From Janibacter indicus (GTDB lineage Bacteria > Actinomycetota > Actinomycetes > Actinomycetales > Dermatophilaceae), in NCBI RefSeq assembly GCF_900176385.1, contig NZ_FWXN01000008.1:1-64000 (forward strand): a stretch of 64,000 nucleotides of DNA, in the 5' to 3' direction. Below, piece after piece: positions 15,701-22,592 of this stretch; the stretch's first letter is position 1, and every line of letters begins with the position of its first letter. A program made the position numbers and the translations under genes. The notes beneath the pieces were generated by a model. It was not told the origin of the DNA. It saw only the letters and a program-made list of their open reading frames with translations, and did no database searches.

Positions 15701-16400
15701 CCGCCGGGCCCTGCTCGAGCGCACCCGACTCGGTGAGCCGGGAGAGGTCGGCGAGCGCCTCGGCCTTGCCGTAGGGGAAGGCCGCCAGGACGATCCGCGA
15801 GGAGATGGTGAGCTCGGGCAGGTCGGCGCACTGCTCGCGCAGGGCGTCGAGCACGGGCGTGGGGTTGAAGCCGCGACCGTCGCCGCGGCCGAGGTCGGCG
15901 AGGGCCTCGCCGTCGATGTCGCGCCTCAACGCCCGACGCAGGTAGGTCAGGAGCGCGGGGTTGATCTCGACCCGGGGGGCCAGGTCGAGGGCGAAGTCGG
16001 GCCCGGGCCGCAGCCGCCGCAGGGCGGCTCGGCGGAGCACGACCGGGGCGAGCGGGCGCTCCTCCTCGCCGGGCACGTGCCACGAGGCGGCGCCCATGGC
16101 GAGGAAGCAGGTGTGCACGCCGTGCTCCTCGGCGATCCGCTCGACGTGCTCGGTGAGGCTGGCCGCCCGGCGCTGTGCCCGCAGCAGGGCCCCGGGCTCA
16201 CGGACGAGGTCGGACAGGCGGGCGTCGCGGCCGGAGAGGAGCATCGCCACGCCACCGGGGTGGGCGTTGGTCAGGTCGACGACGTGGGGATCGCGGGTCG
16301 GCCAGATGAGAGTGTTGGGGCCGCCGAGCTCCATCAGCTCGCGGCGCAGGGAGGAGACGTCGGCCGGCGCCTGGGCAGGGGTCGTCGGCACAGGAGTCAC
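12759..16400 (-). CDS. DUF4011-type superfamily I helicase with C-terminal Vsr/MTES_1575-like nuclease domain
   Basis: This protein is about 1213 residues. The N-terminus resembles DUF4011 (ELMELGGPNTLIW, CFLAMGAASWHV, DLAPRVEINPALLTYL). A superfamily I helicase core follows: the Walker A-like YVDAPPGTGVARLV, the Walker B-like FDLVVVDDASRTSL and VIGDRGQLPP. The C-terminal 85 residues resemble the REase_MTES_1575/Vsr-like fold: HRIDIAVADP, LLAVDVDGPGY, RQRDRILVERLTDLGWHHLR. Such fusions are known or suspected nucleic-acid defence or repair proteins. The Walker A Lys-Ser is replaced by Val-Ala, and the Walker B has DD rather than DE, so ATPase activity is doubtful. The GTG start at 16400 is uncertain. 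A small acidic gene is coupled downstream. Confidence 0.7.
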   Translation of the reverse strand: MTPVPTTPAQAPADVSSLRRELMELGGPNTLIWPTRDPHVVDLTNAHPGGVAMLLSGRDARLSDLVREPGALLRAQRRAASLTEHVERIAEEHGVHTCFLAMGAASWHVPGEEERPLAPVVLRRAALRRLRPGPDFALDLAPRVEINPALLTYLRRALRRDIDGEALADLGRGDGRGFNPTPVLDALREQCADLPELTISSRIVLAAFPYGKAEALADLSRLTESGALEQGPAAALLAGEALPSPEAEAPSVADSAVLDVTADQQAVLDRVADGQDLYVDAPPGTGVARLVASVIAQAAGERRSVLLLTEKASAIEAVAGELRPAGLADLLVHVTDPAAEIDPAIVTERWPRGLPDSDRSFSQPGRRAASAARILDGHTHAMHQPREPWGVSIADAQDAIVGLSTCRPAPRSRVRITGRTLAALDAEGRDALAAQLTGVATRKAWRPERSDEPWQGARLTSTADVDEVLAALERLRGKDGSLASLRTTVRDVFADIAEPRSGRPADLGRFLAGIEEIRDTLEVFRPEVFDTPLDHLLAATAPKGTPDLEALGAIERRRLRGQARRLLRPGRPPEDLHAALRLAAEQRRSWSRLTGGGGRPRIPADMDRAHTAYERVYADLTHVGSVLADTDAGGDLLDTPWEELTARLDALAKDTTGVRAVPEVIEDLDDLRARGLGDLLDDLAARRVAPDAVADEVRFVWWTSVLAEAGRDERYSAITGESLDEALRTFVEADRASLGANVARIATRQRERFHVEGRRFRSAAREVAAAHEGIVARPPWTRAFDSWGGLLRAAAPAWAMSPFVIGQVLPGDERFDLVVVDDASRTSLARTLSGIARGGQLLVIGDRGQLPPATWSADAGVSAPAAPKRSLADVAADVLPTAALRDSAYPRPRVANLLVDGSSAGELVHPPPPLAREDVHLVRVEGLGILDERTGLVESSTVEVEAVLERLRRQLSGHPGRSVGIVTFGRAHTERIADAVAELAQGDPAIARAIAELPEPLLIKPADRWQREQRDAVIVSVGFGRTPQGRVVRRLGALSGDTGGELVLLAATRARRSVTWVTTFEADDLTGEHGDRPGHRALRTLLAGLADRTPQEEPEPPALSPLLDGFVQRLREGGLSVRTGVGMGEHRIDIAVADPRDTERMLLAVDVDGPGYAGLASTRQRDRILVERLTDLGWHHLRLWAVDIFADPARQEAQVARAVREAIGDQEQS

Positions 16401-16410
16401 GACGCCAACG

Positions 16411-17649
16411 CTAACAACCGGAGCGGCGCCCCAGCGGGACCAACAGCCCGAGCAGCAGCGCCGCGCCGCCGGCGAGCAGCCCGAGCGCCGGGTAGCCCCA
16501 CCAGCCGACGACGACGCCCGCCAGGGCTCCCCCGCCACCACCGGCGAGGCCCATCGCGACGTCCGACAGTCCCTGGGCCGCAGGCCGCTGACGCAGTGGC
16601 ACGGCGGCCGTCAGCAGGGTCGAGCCGGCGATGAGGGTGCAGGACCAGCCCATGCCGAGCAGCACCAGCGCCGCCGTCAGGCGAAGGGAGTGCCCGCTCG
16701 CGGTCGACGCGGCGAGCAGGCTCGCGGTGAGCAGCACCCCCGCACCGACCGCGATGACCGCCCGGGAGCCCCAGCGGTCGACGGCCCAACCGGTGAGTGG
16801 TGAGAAGGCGTACATCCCGACGACGTGGAGGGAGATGACCAGACCGATGATCTCGAGGCCGGCGTGGCCGTGCCGCATGTGCAGCGGGGTCATGATCATC
16901 ACCGACACCATGACGACGTGACCGAGCGCCATGGCGACCACGCCCATGAGGGCGTCGGGTCGGGTGCGGATCACCGCCCAGCCGCGGGTCGCCTCCCCTT
17001 CGAGCCCGGCCGTCGGGTCCGGCTCGTCGTGGTCGACCTGCAGGCTGCGGGCGGTCAGGAGCGGGTCCGGCCGCAGCGCGGCCGTGAGGACGAGGGCGGC
17101 CAGGGCGATACCCACGAGCGAGAGGACGTAGGGCCCGACGAGCGCCGGCAGGTGTAGCTGGCGGGCGACCCACTGCCCCGGACCGGTGAGGTTGGGGCCG
17201 GCCACCGCCCCGATCGTCGTCGCCCAGACGACGACCGACAGGTGGCGGCCACGGTGCGCGTCGTCGGCCAGGTCCGTCGCGGCGAACCTCGCCTGCGAGT
17301 TCGCCGCCGTCGCCCCGCCGAAGAGGAGGAACCCGACGAGCAGCACCGCGAAGGAGCCCACCACCGAGGCGGCCACGATGAGTAGCCCGCCGAAGATCGC
17401 CATGAGGTACCCCGTGGTCAGGCCGGGGCGCCTCCCCTTCGCCGCCATGACCCGCGCCACGACGAGGGCAGCGAGCGCGCCGCCCAGGGTCTGGGCGGTG
17501 CCGCCGAGGCCGGCCCAGGTCTCGCTGCCCGACACGTCGGCCGCGAGCAGGGCCCCGACCGCGGCCCCGGCGCTCACCCCCACGCCCCCGAGGACCTGCG
17601 ACCCGGCGAGGGTGGCGACGGTGCGCCGCTGCAGGGCCGGGATGCTCAC
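16411..17649 (-). CDS. MFS transporter
   Basis: This 412-residue carrier has about 12 membrane helices and major-facilitator features: GVSAGAAVGALLAADVSGS near TM1, VVARVMAAKGRRPGL as the loop 2-3 motif, and FSPLTGWAVDRWGSRAVI as the second half repeat. Neither the substrate nor the direction can be told from sequence. It lies ten bases upstream of the helicase-nuclease gene on the same strand, so the two may be cotranscribed. The GTG start at 17649 directly follows a CCCTTCG motif and lacks a clear ribosome site. Confidence 0.82.
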   Translation of the reverse strand: MSIPALQRRTVATLAGSQVLGGVGVSAGAAVGALLAADVSGSETWAGLGGTAQTLGGALAALVVARVMAAKGRRPGLTTGYLMAIFGGLLIVAASVVGSFAVLLVGFLLFGGATAANSQARFAATDLADDAHRGRHLSVVVWATTIGAVAGPNLTGPGQWVARQLHLPALVGPYVLSLVGIALAALVLTAALRPDPLLTARSLQVDHDEPDPTAGLEGEATRGWAVIRTRPDALMGVVAMALGHVVMVSVMIMTPLHMRHGHAGLEIIGLVISLHVVGMYAFSPLTGWAVDRWGSRAVIAVGAGVLLTASLLAASTASGHSLRLTAALVLLGMGWSCTLIAGSTLLTAAVPLRQRPAAQGLSDVAMGLAGGGGGALAGVVVGWWGYPALGLLAGGAALLLGLLVPLGRRSGC

Positions 17650-17709
17650 CGAAGGGAGTATGACGCGTACCCTGTCCCGTGGCGTGGTCGCCTCACCGCA
17701 CCGCGCCGG

Positions 17710-17781
17710 GCCTCCGTAGCTCAGGGGAAGAGCACTTCTCTCCTAAAGAAGGTGTCGCAAGTTCGAATCTTGCCGGGGGCG
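17710..17781 (+). tRNA. tRNA-Arg (anticodon CCT)
   Basis: This 72-base cloverleaf has acceptor GCCTCCG/CGGGGGC, D-arm GCTC...GAGC, anticodon stem CTTCT/AGAAG with loop CTCCTAA (anticodon CCT, reading AGG), T-arm GCAAG TTCGAAT CTTGC and discriminator G. CCA is not encoded directly. tRNA-Arg(CCT) is a frequent integration target. The 3' half is repeated in altered form at 22593-22637, so this gene is the left attachment site of the following island and its T-arm was probably supplied by the element. Confidence 0.92.
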
Positions 17782-17783
17782 CC
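17738..17783 (+). repeat. Left attachment repeat (attL) in tRNA-Arg
   Basis: CTCTCCTAA...GAAGGTGTCGC, GTTCGAAT and GCCGGGGGCGCC are shared in order with 22593-22637. This copy is part of the complete tRNA. The T-stem is GCAAG/CTTGC here but GCTGG/CCAGC in the right copy. Both still pair, so the difference is compensated, as expected when the element carries its own functional tRNA 3' end. Confidence 0.75.
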
Positions 17784-17872
17784 GCCATTTATCGGGGATC
17801 TTCAGGCTGGCTGACCTCTCGAAGCCGGCTTCGTGGCCGGGTCATCCCCCGGAAGTGCTCCGCCCAGCCCGT

Positions 17873-18244
17873 CTAGTGCACGCGCACGGCGTCTAGTTCG
17901 CCGTCGTAGAGGTGGGCGTAGATCCGCGCCGTGGTGGCGATGGAACCGTGCCCCATTGCCTTCTGGATGAATCAAAGGTCTGCTCCGGCCATCCGCGCGA
18001 GGCTACCGAAGGTCCTCCTGAGGTCATGCGGGGTCACATGGTCCAGACCGAGCTGCCCGCGAGCCGCATCAAACCCTGACCGGCGCCGCCAGTTCCGACT
18101 CCGCATGTACGTCCCCTCGGGCGACGGGAACACCAAGTCGCGGCTGGACTTGCCGTCGACGCGGTCCGCCAAGAGATCCGCTATCCGACGTGGGATCCCG
18201 ACGTACCGGTTCGAGGCTTTGCTCTTCGGCTCGCTCACGTCCAT
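17873..18244 (-). pseudogene. Tyrosine integrase, C-terminal remnant with in-frame stop
   Basis: The minus strand encodes the C-terminal catalytic half of a phage-type integrase: SKASNRYVGIPRRIADLLAD, DLVFPSPEG, VTPHDLRRTFGSLARMAGADL, then a TGA, then FIQKAMGHGSIATTARIYAHLYDG before the true TAG at 17873-17875. The TGA (17972-17974) is one C-to-T change from CGA (Arg), so the same frame holds the catalytic HxxR, GHGSI and the nucleophile Tyr on both sides of a single nonsense codon. The N-terminal part, with the first catalytic Arg (GLRWGE motif), is missing; an upstream TGA and loss of homology precede 18244. Its place beside tRNA-Arg identifies it as the island's own integrase, now dead. 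Confidence 0.8.
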
Positions 18245-18340
18245 CCGACCGCACCGGCCTCACCGCCATCTACGCGAAACGCGGATCAGTGTCGACAGAA
18301 ACCTGGATGCCTCTCATACACGGCGCAGAAGAGAATCGAC

Positions 18341-18792
18341 GTGCTTGCTTTCTCGGCCAGCTTTCTGCATGATGCATTGCCGGACTTCGTAGACGCCCCA
18401 AGAGAACGTGCTTCGGTCGGGGCTCGGATCAGGCTCATCCTGGGGGACCCCGACTCGCGAGCTGTGGCTGTGCGCGGAAATGAGGAAGAAATTGGCGACT
18501 CGGTCATTCAAAGATGCCGGTTGACATGGAAATATCTGCGGCCTCTTGAGGGCACAGAGGGCATCGACCTCCGACAGCATGGCTGCACTCTCTACCAATC
18601 AATTTTTCGGTTTGATTGGGAGATGCTCGTCAACCAGCACATCTATGGAATCCCAGCCAGCCAGGCCCCGGTCTTCCACTTGAACGGGCTTCACGAGGGA
18701 ACCCTTTCGCAGCATTCGAGAGATGGGCACAGAAGGTGTGGGAGACCGCTAAAGCCCCACCGGACACGGGTGAACCAAATCGGCGATCGTGA
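18341..18792 (+). pseudogene. DUF5919-like protein remnant, truncated and frameshifted
   Basis: The frame from 18341 reads VLAFSASFLHDALPDF, RIRLILGDPDSRAV, EEEIGDSVIQRC and LYQSIFRFDWEMLVNQHIYG, matching the C-terminal DUF5919 region found in actinobacterial XRE-type regulators that carry a phospholipase-D-like fold. The HTH N-terminus is missing; homology extends only a few codons left of 18341 (AQKRID) and then ends. Near 18705 the frame breaks: the expected ending FERWAQKVWETAKAP is in the next frame and stops at 18790-18792, whereas the original frame continues as unrelated sequence to 18823. The gene is therefore damaged at both ends. It overlaps the 3' end of the convergent PIN gene by 44 bases. 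Confidence 0.55.
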
Positions 18793-19866
18793 CGCTGGAG
18801 GTCTCGACAATGTCGAATTCTGAATCTGATTCAGCGGAGAAGTCCAAATGGACCGTGGACTCCACAATCGAATCATAAAAAACCTCTGAGAGCATCTGGA
18901 CTTCACCGTTCCCGTCGAGGACATACCCCTGCACTTCAACGACCGCGGAGAACGTGCAATCGAGGAGGGCTGAGTAACTAAAAACGTTACCGTCAACGTC
19001 CTCGACCGTGAACTCTTCCACCTCCGCAAGATGGACCTCAGTCACCTCCGGAATCCCCAGGACGCCAACGTCAGTAATCTGAAAGTTGCCCCCAAGAAGA
19101 CTGCTTGGGGTCGAGTATTCAGTGATGTTCCAATCAATCTCTGAGTCCCAAGAAGGACTATGCCCATCACTGTCAGCTGTTACGAATTCTTGCCACGATC
19201 GCCAGGCTCGTAGGAAGTTCTTGGACACAACCTCTTCCGTTACCTCCTCAAGCAGTGTGTCCACATCCTCAGTTGCGGGAGGGATCGCGTACCCTCTCAT
19301 GTGGATCTGGCGAAGGTTTGCGATGCGCATCTCTACATCGAGCTCTTTGCCGACCTTCTCAAAGTCTTTAACGTTACCGGTAACGAAGATCGGGAACTCC
19401 CCACCCGCGCAACGACCCAGAGCATCTCTGACTATGGAGGAGTCGACCGCCCCGGTCTTGACATTCGTCTTCGTGGTGCCCCCCCCTTGCCGGCAATTTG
19501 ATCCAGAAGAGCCGCGACCGCCGATTCGCCCAGCATTGGGATGACCTCAACGTTCGAAATTTCCCCGAGCCGGGAAATGACTCCCTCTGGAGTGCTCATT
19601 TTCTTGTTAATGGCGACGTCCTGATCGAATGCATCGGCCTTAACTAAAATCGAGTAACTCTTGCGCAGCGCCGCCAAATCGCGTTCGCAGTGAGACACCC
19701 ACTCATGTGCGACCTGCTGCGGCACCCAAACTGGAATCTCGTACTTCCCTAGCCGCTTGGCAAGACTTTCGATTGCTTCGTAGTCCGGATGTCCTTTGCC
19801 CCACAAGTTCGTGTCAAGAACCACGGCAACCGGCTTCTCCCACTCGTCACCCTCCAAGCGATCCAC
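18749..19866 (-). pseudogene. PIN-domain (DUF4935-like) protein split by a frameshift in a G8 tract
   Basis: The first part (from 19866) has a PIN start, VAVVLDTNLWGKGHPDYEAI and VPQQVAHEWVSHCERDL, up to LLDQIAGKGG. There a run of eight G (plus-strand C at 19479-19486) shifts the frame to an early stop near 19432. In the other frame the PIN fold continues: VKTGAVDSSIVRDALGRC, EFPIFVTGNVKDFEKVGKEL, then MRIANLRQIHM and an acidic 170-residue C-terminus to 18749. With seven G the two parts join into one protein of about 370 residues. PIN domains are RNA nucleases; DUF4935 members are often toxin- or defence-like. The GTG at 19866 was chosen for AAAGGAG seven bases upstream. The shift could be a mutation, phase variation or a sequencing error. 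Confidence 0.65.
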
Positions 19867-19899
19867 GGCGCAACTCCTTTGACTGGGTAGACTCTGGGC

Positions 19900-20070
19900 A
19901 TGGGACGAACGGACTACGTCAACGATCATAAGGCCCCCGCCGCGAACACAGTCGTGCCATCAGTCGTCGCCGTGGTGCAGTCGCCCGACAAGCGAGTACT
20001 GCTGATCCGTAAGACGGACAACAACTTGTGGGCCCTGCCTGGGGATGGTCACGAGACCGGCGGCCGGTAG
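19900..20070 (+). pseudogene. NUDIX hydrolase N-terminal remnant
   Basis: The 56 codons begin MGRTDYVNDHKAPAANTVVP and run through SVVAVVQSPDKRVLLIRKTD to LWALPGDGHETGGR, then stop at a TAG. This matches the N-terminal half of actinobacterial NUDIX hydrolases, where PGGGHExGE opens the catalytic NUDIX box. The box itself (REUxEExGU) is missing and the following 200 bases show no continuation that I can recognise. It is divergent from the PIN gene, with 33 bases between starts. Confidence 0.5.
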
Positions 20071-20266
20071 GAACATCACCAAAAGCCGGAGGAGCACGAG
20101 GCCGACAAGCAGGAAGATGTCTGCGATGCTCCGCTAACGGGCCGGCGGGCCGGATTGATCTAGTCGCGCATGTCGTAGAAGCCAGGCACGATTCGGACCG
20201 CCTGGATCATTTTCGAGGGGCGAGCTCGCCGCACACGCATCACATAGCACCCCTAGATTATTGCGA
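20071..20266. other. Degenerate intergenic stretch between NUDIX remnant and effector gene
   Basis: No gene could be supported. After the NUDIX remnant the sequence is open for about 35 codons in one frame (DLVAHVVEARHDSDRLDHF), but without recognisable homology. It probably represents decayed coding sequence of the island and includes the 3' flank of the effector gene. No clear terminator hairpin was seen after the effector stop. Confidence 0.3.
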
Positions 20267-20815
20267 TCAGCCCGTCAGGCCCGTAGCAACGGCGACGCAA
20301 GCGAGCCCGAGGACGGCGAGCGCAGCAAAGCCGTGAACAGCCTTACCGCAGCAGTCAAACTTCCGGTTCGCGATGCTTGAGAGATCGACGACTTGTTGCC
20401 AAATATCGGTCCGAACATCGACGCGCTGAGCGTGCTGGAGCAACTGCTGCGGCGTGGCGTTGACAAGCGATGGCCAAGCGAATCGGTTCAGATGGGAGTA
20501 GCGAATCGCGCTCTGGGGTGCGATCGCCCGCACGAGCCAATAGAGCGTCCAGGCGGCCGCGAGGACGGCACCAACGGCGAGCACACCCACTACAAGAGCG
20601 GCTAGACAGCCCTCACGCAATGCACTGGCGATGGTCCCTGCATTGGTGATGAGCATGGTCACCAGGACCCCGAACCCGGCGGTGAGAATGGTGGCCTTGC
20701 TATCCGCAAAGCGGACCCAGTTAGCCATCTGGTCCAGCGCCTGGAAGCCACCGTCGGTGGGGTCAACCTTGATCCCCGCTCCCGGCGGCGGGCACAAGCT
20801 GCGGTTACGCAGCAC
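20267..20815 (-). CDS. Pycsar-type membrane effector (PycTM-like)
   Basis: The product is about 182 residues. ALDQMANWVRFADSKATIL (about residues 25-43) is the conserved entry to the first helix in PycTM effectors, followed by two adjacent membrane helices (GFGVLVTMLITNAGTIASAL and LVVGVLAVGAVLAAAWTLYW), a soluble loop with DIWQQVVDLSSIANRKF, and a last helix (FAALAVLGLACVAVATGL). PycTM proteins bind the cyclic pyrimidine made by PycC and damage the inner membrane to abort phage infection. The GTG at 20815 was chosen because it overlaps the E2-like stop by 11 bases and has GAGGGGG nine bases upstream. Longer starts at 20920 or 20962 would overlap the E2-like gene by over 110 bases. The helices look intact. 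Confidence 0.72.
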   Translation of the reverse strand: MLRNRSLCPPPGAGIKVDPTDGGFQALDQMANWVRFADSKATILTAGFGVLVTMLITNAGTIASALREGCLAALVVGVLAVGAVLAAAWTLYWLVRAIAPQSAIRYSHLNRFAWPSLVNATPQQLLQHAQRVDVRTDIWQQVVDLSSIANRKFDCCGKAVHGFAALAVLGLACVAVATGLTG

Positions 20816-21425
20816 GCGACCGTACCCCCTCAACTGGCCAACGACGGGTGATGCGCCACTCCGTATAGGCGGCGAGCCAATGCGCGGCCCAGGCGGTGGC
20901 TGTAGCGGCGGTGTGCTCATCGGGCCTCCAGTCCCCCCGGTCGGCGACGCACAGGTTGCCATTCAGATACAAGTGAGGCGAAGGAATCCATCTGCGACCC
21001 GCACTGACCCCGAGCTGGGGTCCGCCGATCTTTGCTACCGACGGCAGTCCCCGGTCACGACGGAGAACGACAATCACCTCAAACTTGCCGCGCCCGGTGT
21101 CAATCTCGCCGATCCAGCACGGGGCGGCCTTCTCGCTGGCGGGAACGAAGATGAACTTGGGAAAACACCTCTTCATATCCTCAATGTGCCAAGCGAGCGC
21201 GTCGCTGTCGTCCCACCAGTGGGTGGGGGTATCGGGGCCATCGGCCGGTTCGTCTTCTCCACCATGGAAGGTGTGATTGGCAACAGGGCTGACGGTGCCG
21301 TGGTCGGTGTGGGTGTAATTACCACTGTCGGAGGCGGTTACACCGCTAAAAACGATCTGGCCATCCATGGTGACGTAGCGGGGCACATCGATCTTGAAGT
21401 GGCCAAGCAGGGCAGCGATGGTCAT
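20805..21425 (-). CDS. E2-like (ubiquitin-conjugating-enzyme fold) protein in a Pycsar operon
   Basis: This 206-residue protein has its C-terminal part ordered like an E2 enzyme. A helix ALAWHIEDMKRCFPKF (76-91) is followed by CWIGEID and FEVIVVLRRD strands and then the active-site region SPHLYLNGNLCVADRGDW (149-166), with Cys159 as the candidate catalytic cysteine and PH at 150-151 like the HPN of E2s. TATAWAAHWLAAYTEW and TRRWP follow, a tail seen in bacterial E2-like proteins. Short type II CBASS operons carry an E2-like protein that conjugates the cyclase. Here it sits between a Pycsar cyclase (9-base gap) and the effector (11-base overlap). No E1 or JAB gene is nearby. The N-terminal 70 residues are unassigned. 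Confidence 0.6.
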   Translation of the reverse strand: MTIAALLGHFKIDVPRYVTMDGQIVFSGVTASDSGNYTHTDHGTVSPVANHTFHGGEDEPADGPDTPTHWWDDSDALAWHIEDMKRCFPKFIFVPASEKAAPCWIGEIDTGRGKFEVIVVLRRDRGLPSVAKIGGPQLGVSAGRRWIPSPHLYLNGNLCVADRGDWRPDEHTAATATAWAAHWLAAYTEWRITRRWPVEGVRSRAA

Positions 21426-21434
21426 GGTACGTCC

Positions 21435-22238
21435 TTACTTTGTCAAGATGAGCGAGGTCGGAGTGCCGTTCAGATCAGAGAGGACGCCGGGCAGAAGGGG
21501 CAGAGTATTACGCCAGCGGTAGTCGTAAAATCTATACAGCCTGCTCTTATAGTCGCGGGTGTACGTCTTAGGCGAGGCATGGTGCTCCACGAAATGCGGA
21601 TACTCCGGCAGAAGCTCGCGGAGCCCTTGACCGACGACGATTTCCCATGACTTAGCCTTCTTCTCGCATTTTGCGGCGAAGTTTGCGGCGAAACCGAGCG
21701 GGTTGATCTCGCTACGCTCCCGGCTGCCGCTACGAACGAAGGTCGTTTGGCCATAGTCCAGACCGGCCCTGGCCTGGATGCGAGCGATACGGCGGCCGTC
21801 TAGCCAGGGGTTGACCTCCCGTTCGATGCCGTCTAGCGCGAAGGCGCAAGCGGCAAGTGCCATCGCGCCCGTGACCTCGGGCTGACCAGGGCTGAAGCCG
21901 GCGAAGAGACCATCTCCCCGAAGGCCCAGCGGGTGCCCTCCGAAGAGATTGACAACCTCGACGAAGCCGGAGAGCACGGCATGGGCGAGATCCACGACCT
22001 CATCCTGGTCGTCCCAGAACGTGCGCCCAGTGAAGTTCGTGAGATCGAGGAAGACGGTCACCATCGGTGCCGTTCGCCGCTCCCCGATGTCGAGGGTCTC
22101 GTAATCGGGGTGCCCAAGCGCTTTGGTCTCCAACGCAGCGCTCGCCGTCGTCGACTTTTGCATCGACTGCGTTGCGCGACGCCGCGAGAAGTCATCGCGC
22201 ACGGTGGCACCGAACTGTGCCCTGGTGTAGTCGCTCAA
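21435..22238 (-). CDS. Pycsar-type pyrimidine nucleotide cyclase (PycC-like, class III cyclase fold)
   Basis: The 267-residue product has a single adenylate/guanylate-cyclase domain. VTVFLDLTNFT (Asp65) and LGLRGDGLFAGF (Asp109) supply the two metal ligands; RIQARAGLDYGQTTF, EINPLGFAANFAAKCEKKA and VVGQGLRELLPE follow as in Pycsar cyclases, which make cCMP or cUMP on phage infection. Which base is used cannot be told from sequence. The lack of sensor domains and the downstream membrane effector argue for defence rather than cAMP signalling. The start is a TTG at 22238 with GGGAGGA seven bases upstream. It heads a three-gene operon. No truncation or missing catalytic residue was seen. Confidence 0.75.
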   Translation of the reverse strand: MSDYTRAQFGATVRDDFSRRRATQSMQKSTTASAALETKALGHPDYETLDIGERRTAPMVTVFLDLTNFTGRTFWDDQDEVVDLAHAVLSGFVEVVNLFGGHPLGLRGDGLFAGFSPGQPEVTGAMALAACAFALDGIEREVNPWLDGRRIARIQARAGLDYGQTTFVRSGSRERSEINPLGFAANFAAKCEKKAKSWEIVVGQGLRELLPEYPHFVEHHASPKTYTRDYKSRLYRFYDYRWRNTLPLLPGVLSDLNGTPTSLILTK

Positions 22239-22592
22239 CTCGCGGTCCTCCCGGCATCAGCAGCCGAAGGGCTGCAGGTACAGGATACGTAGTGGCGCCG
22301 ACAGCCGAGTCGCTCTAGAGATCCATGGAGGCGCGATACGTCAGAACGCTCTCCACACTCCACGATGCCCGAGGTGGCGCGAGGGTTTAGGGATGGTGCG
22401 GACCTGCTTACATTCGGCAGCCGCCGAGCCGACCTCCTCACCTCAGCTTTGCAAGTGACGTGCCAACGAGCCGACGCTGCGAGGCCGCATTTTGGACGTA
22501 CGACGGTCGACTCAACAGCTCTGACCGACACCGGCGGACCCGAGTTTCCGCGGTTGTCACGGTTGTCAGACGCGCGAATCACGCCCTCACGA
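22239..22592. other. Non-coding leader and remnant sequence at the right end of the island
   Basis: No gene is supported in these 354 bases. The part next to the cyclase holds its ribosome-binding site and a small hairpin (GCAGCC/GGCTGC around GAAG near 22262). A TATCCT (-10-like) on the minus strand near 22280 could belong to the operon promoter, but no convincing -35 was found. The remainder up to the attachment repeat looks like decayed sequence; open frames there have no family features. Confidence 0.3.

Noticed and set aside
20816-20962. Longer N-terminus for the membrane effector (starts at 20920 or 20962)
   Set aside because: It would overlap the E2-like gene by over 110 bases and adds a Pro-rich out-of-frame translation; the GTG at 20815 has a good ribosome site.
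22235-22582. 115-codon frame upstream of the cyclase
   Set aside because: No family features, overlaps the cyclase leader, and a strong ribosome site marks the TTG at 22238 as the real start.
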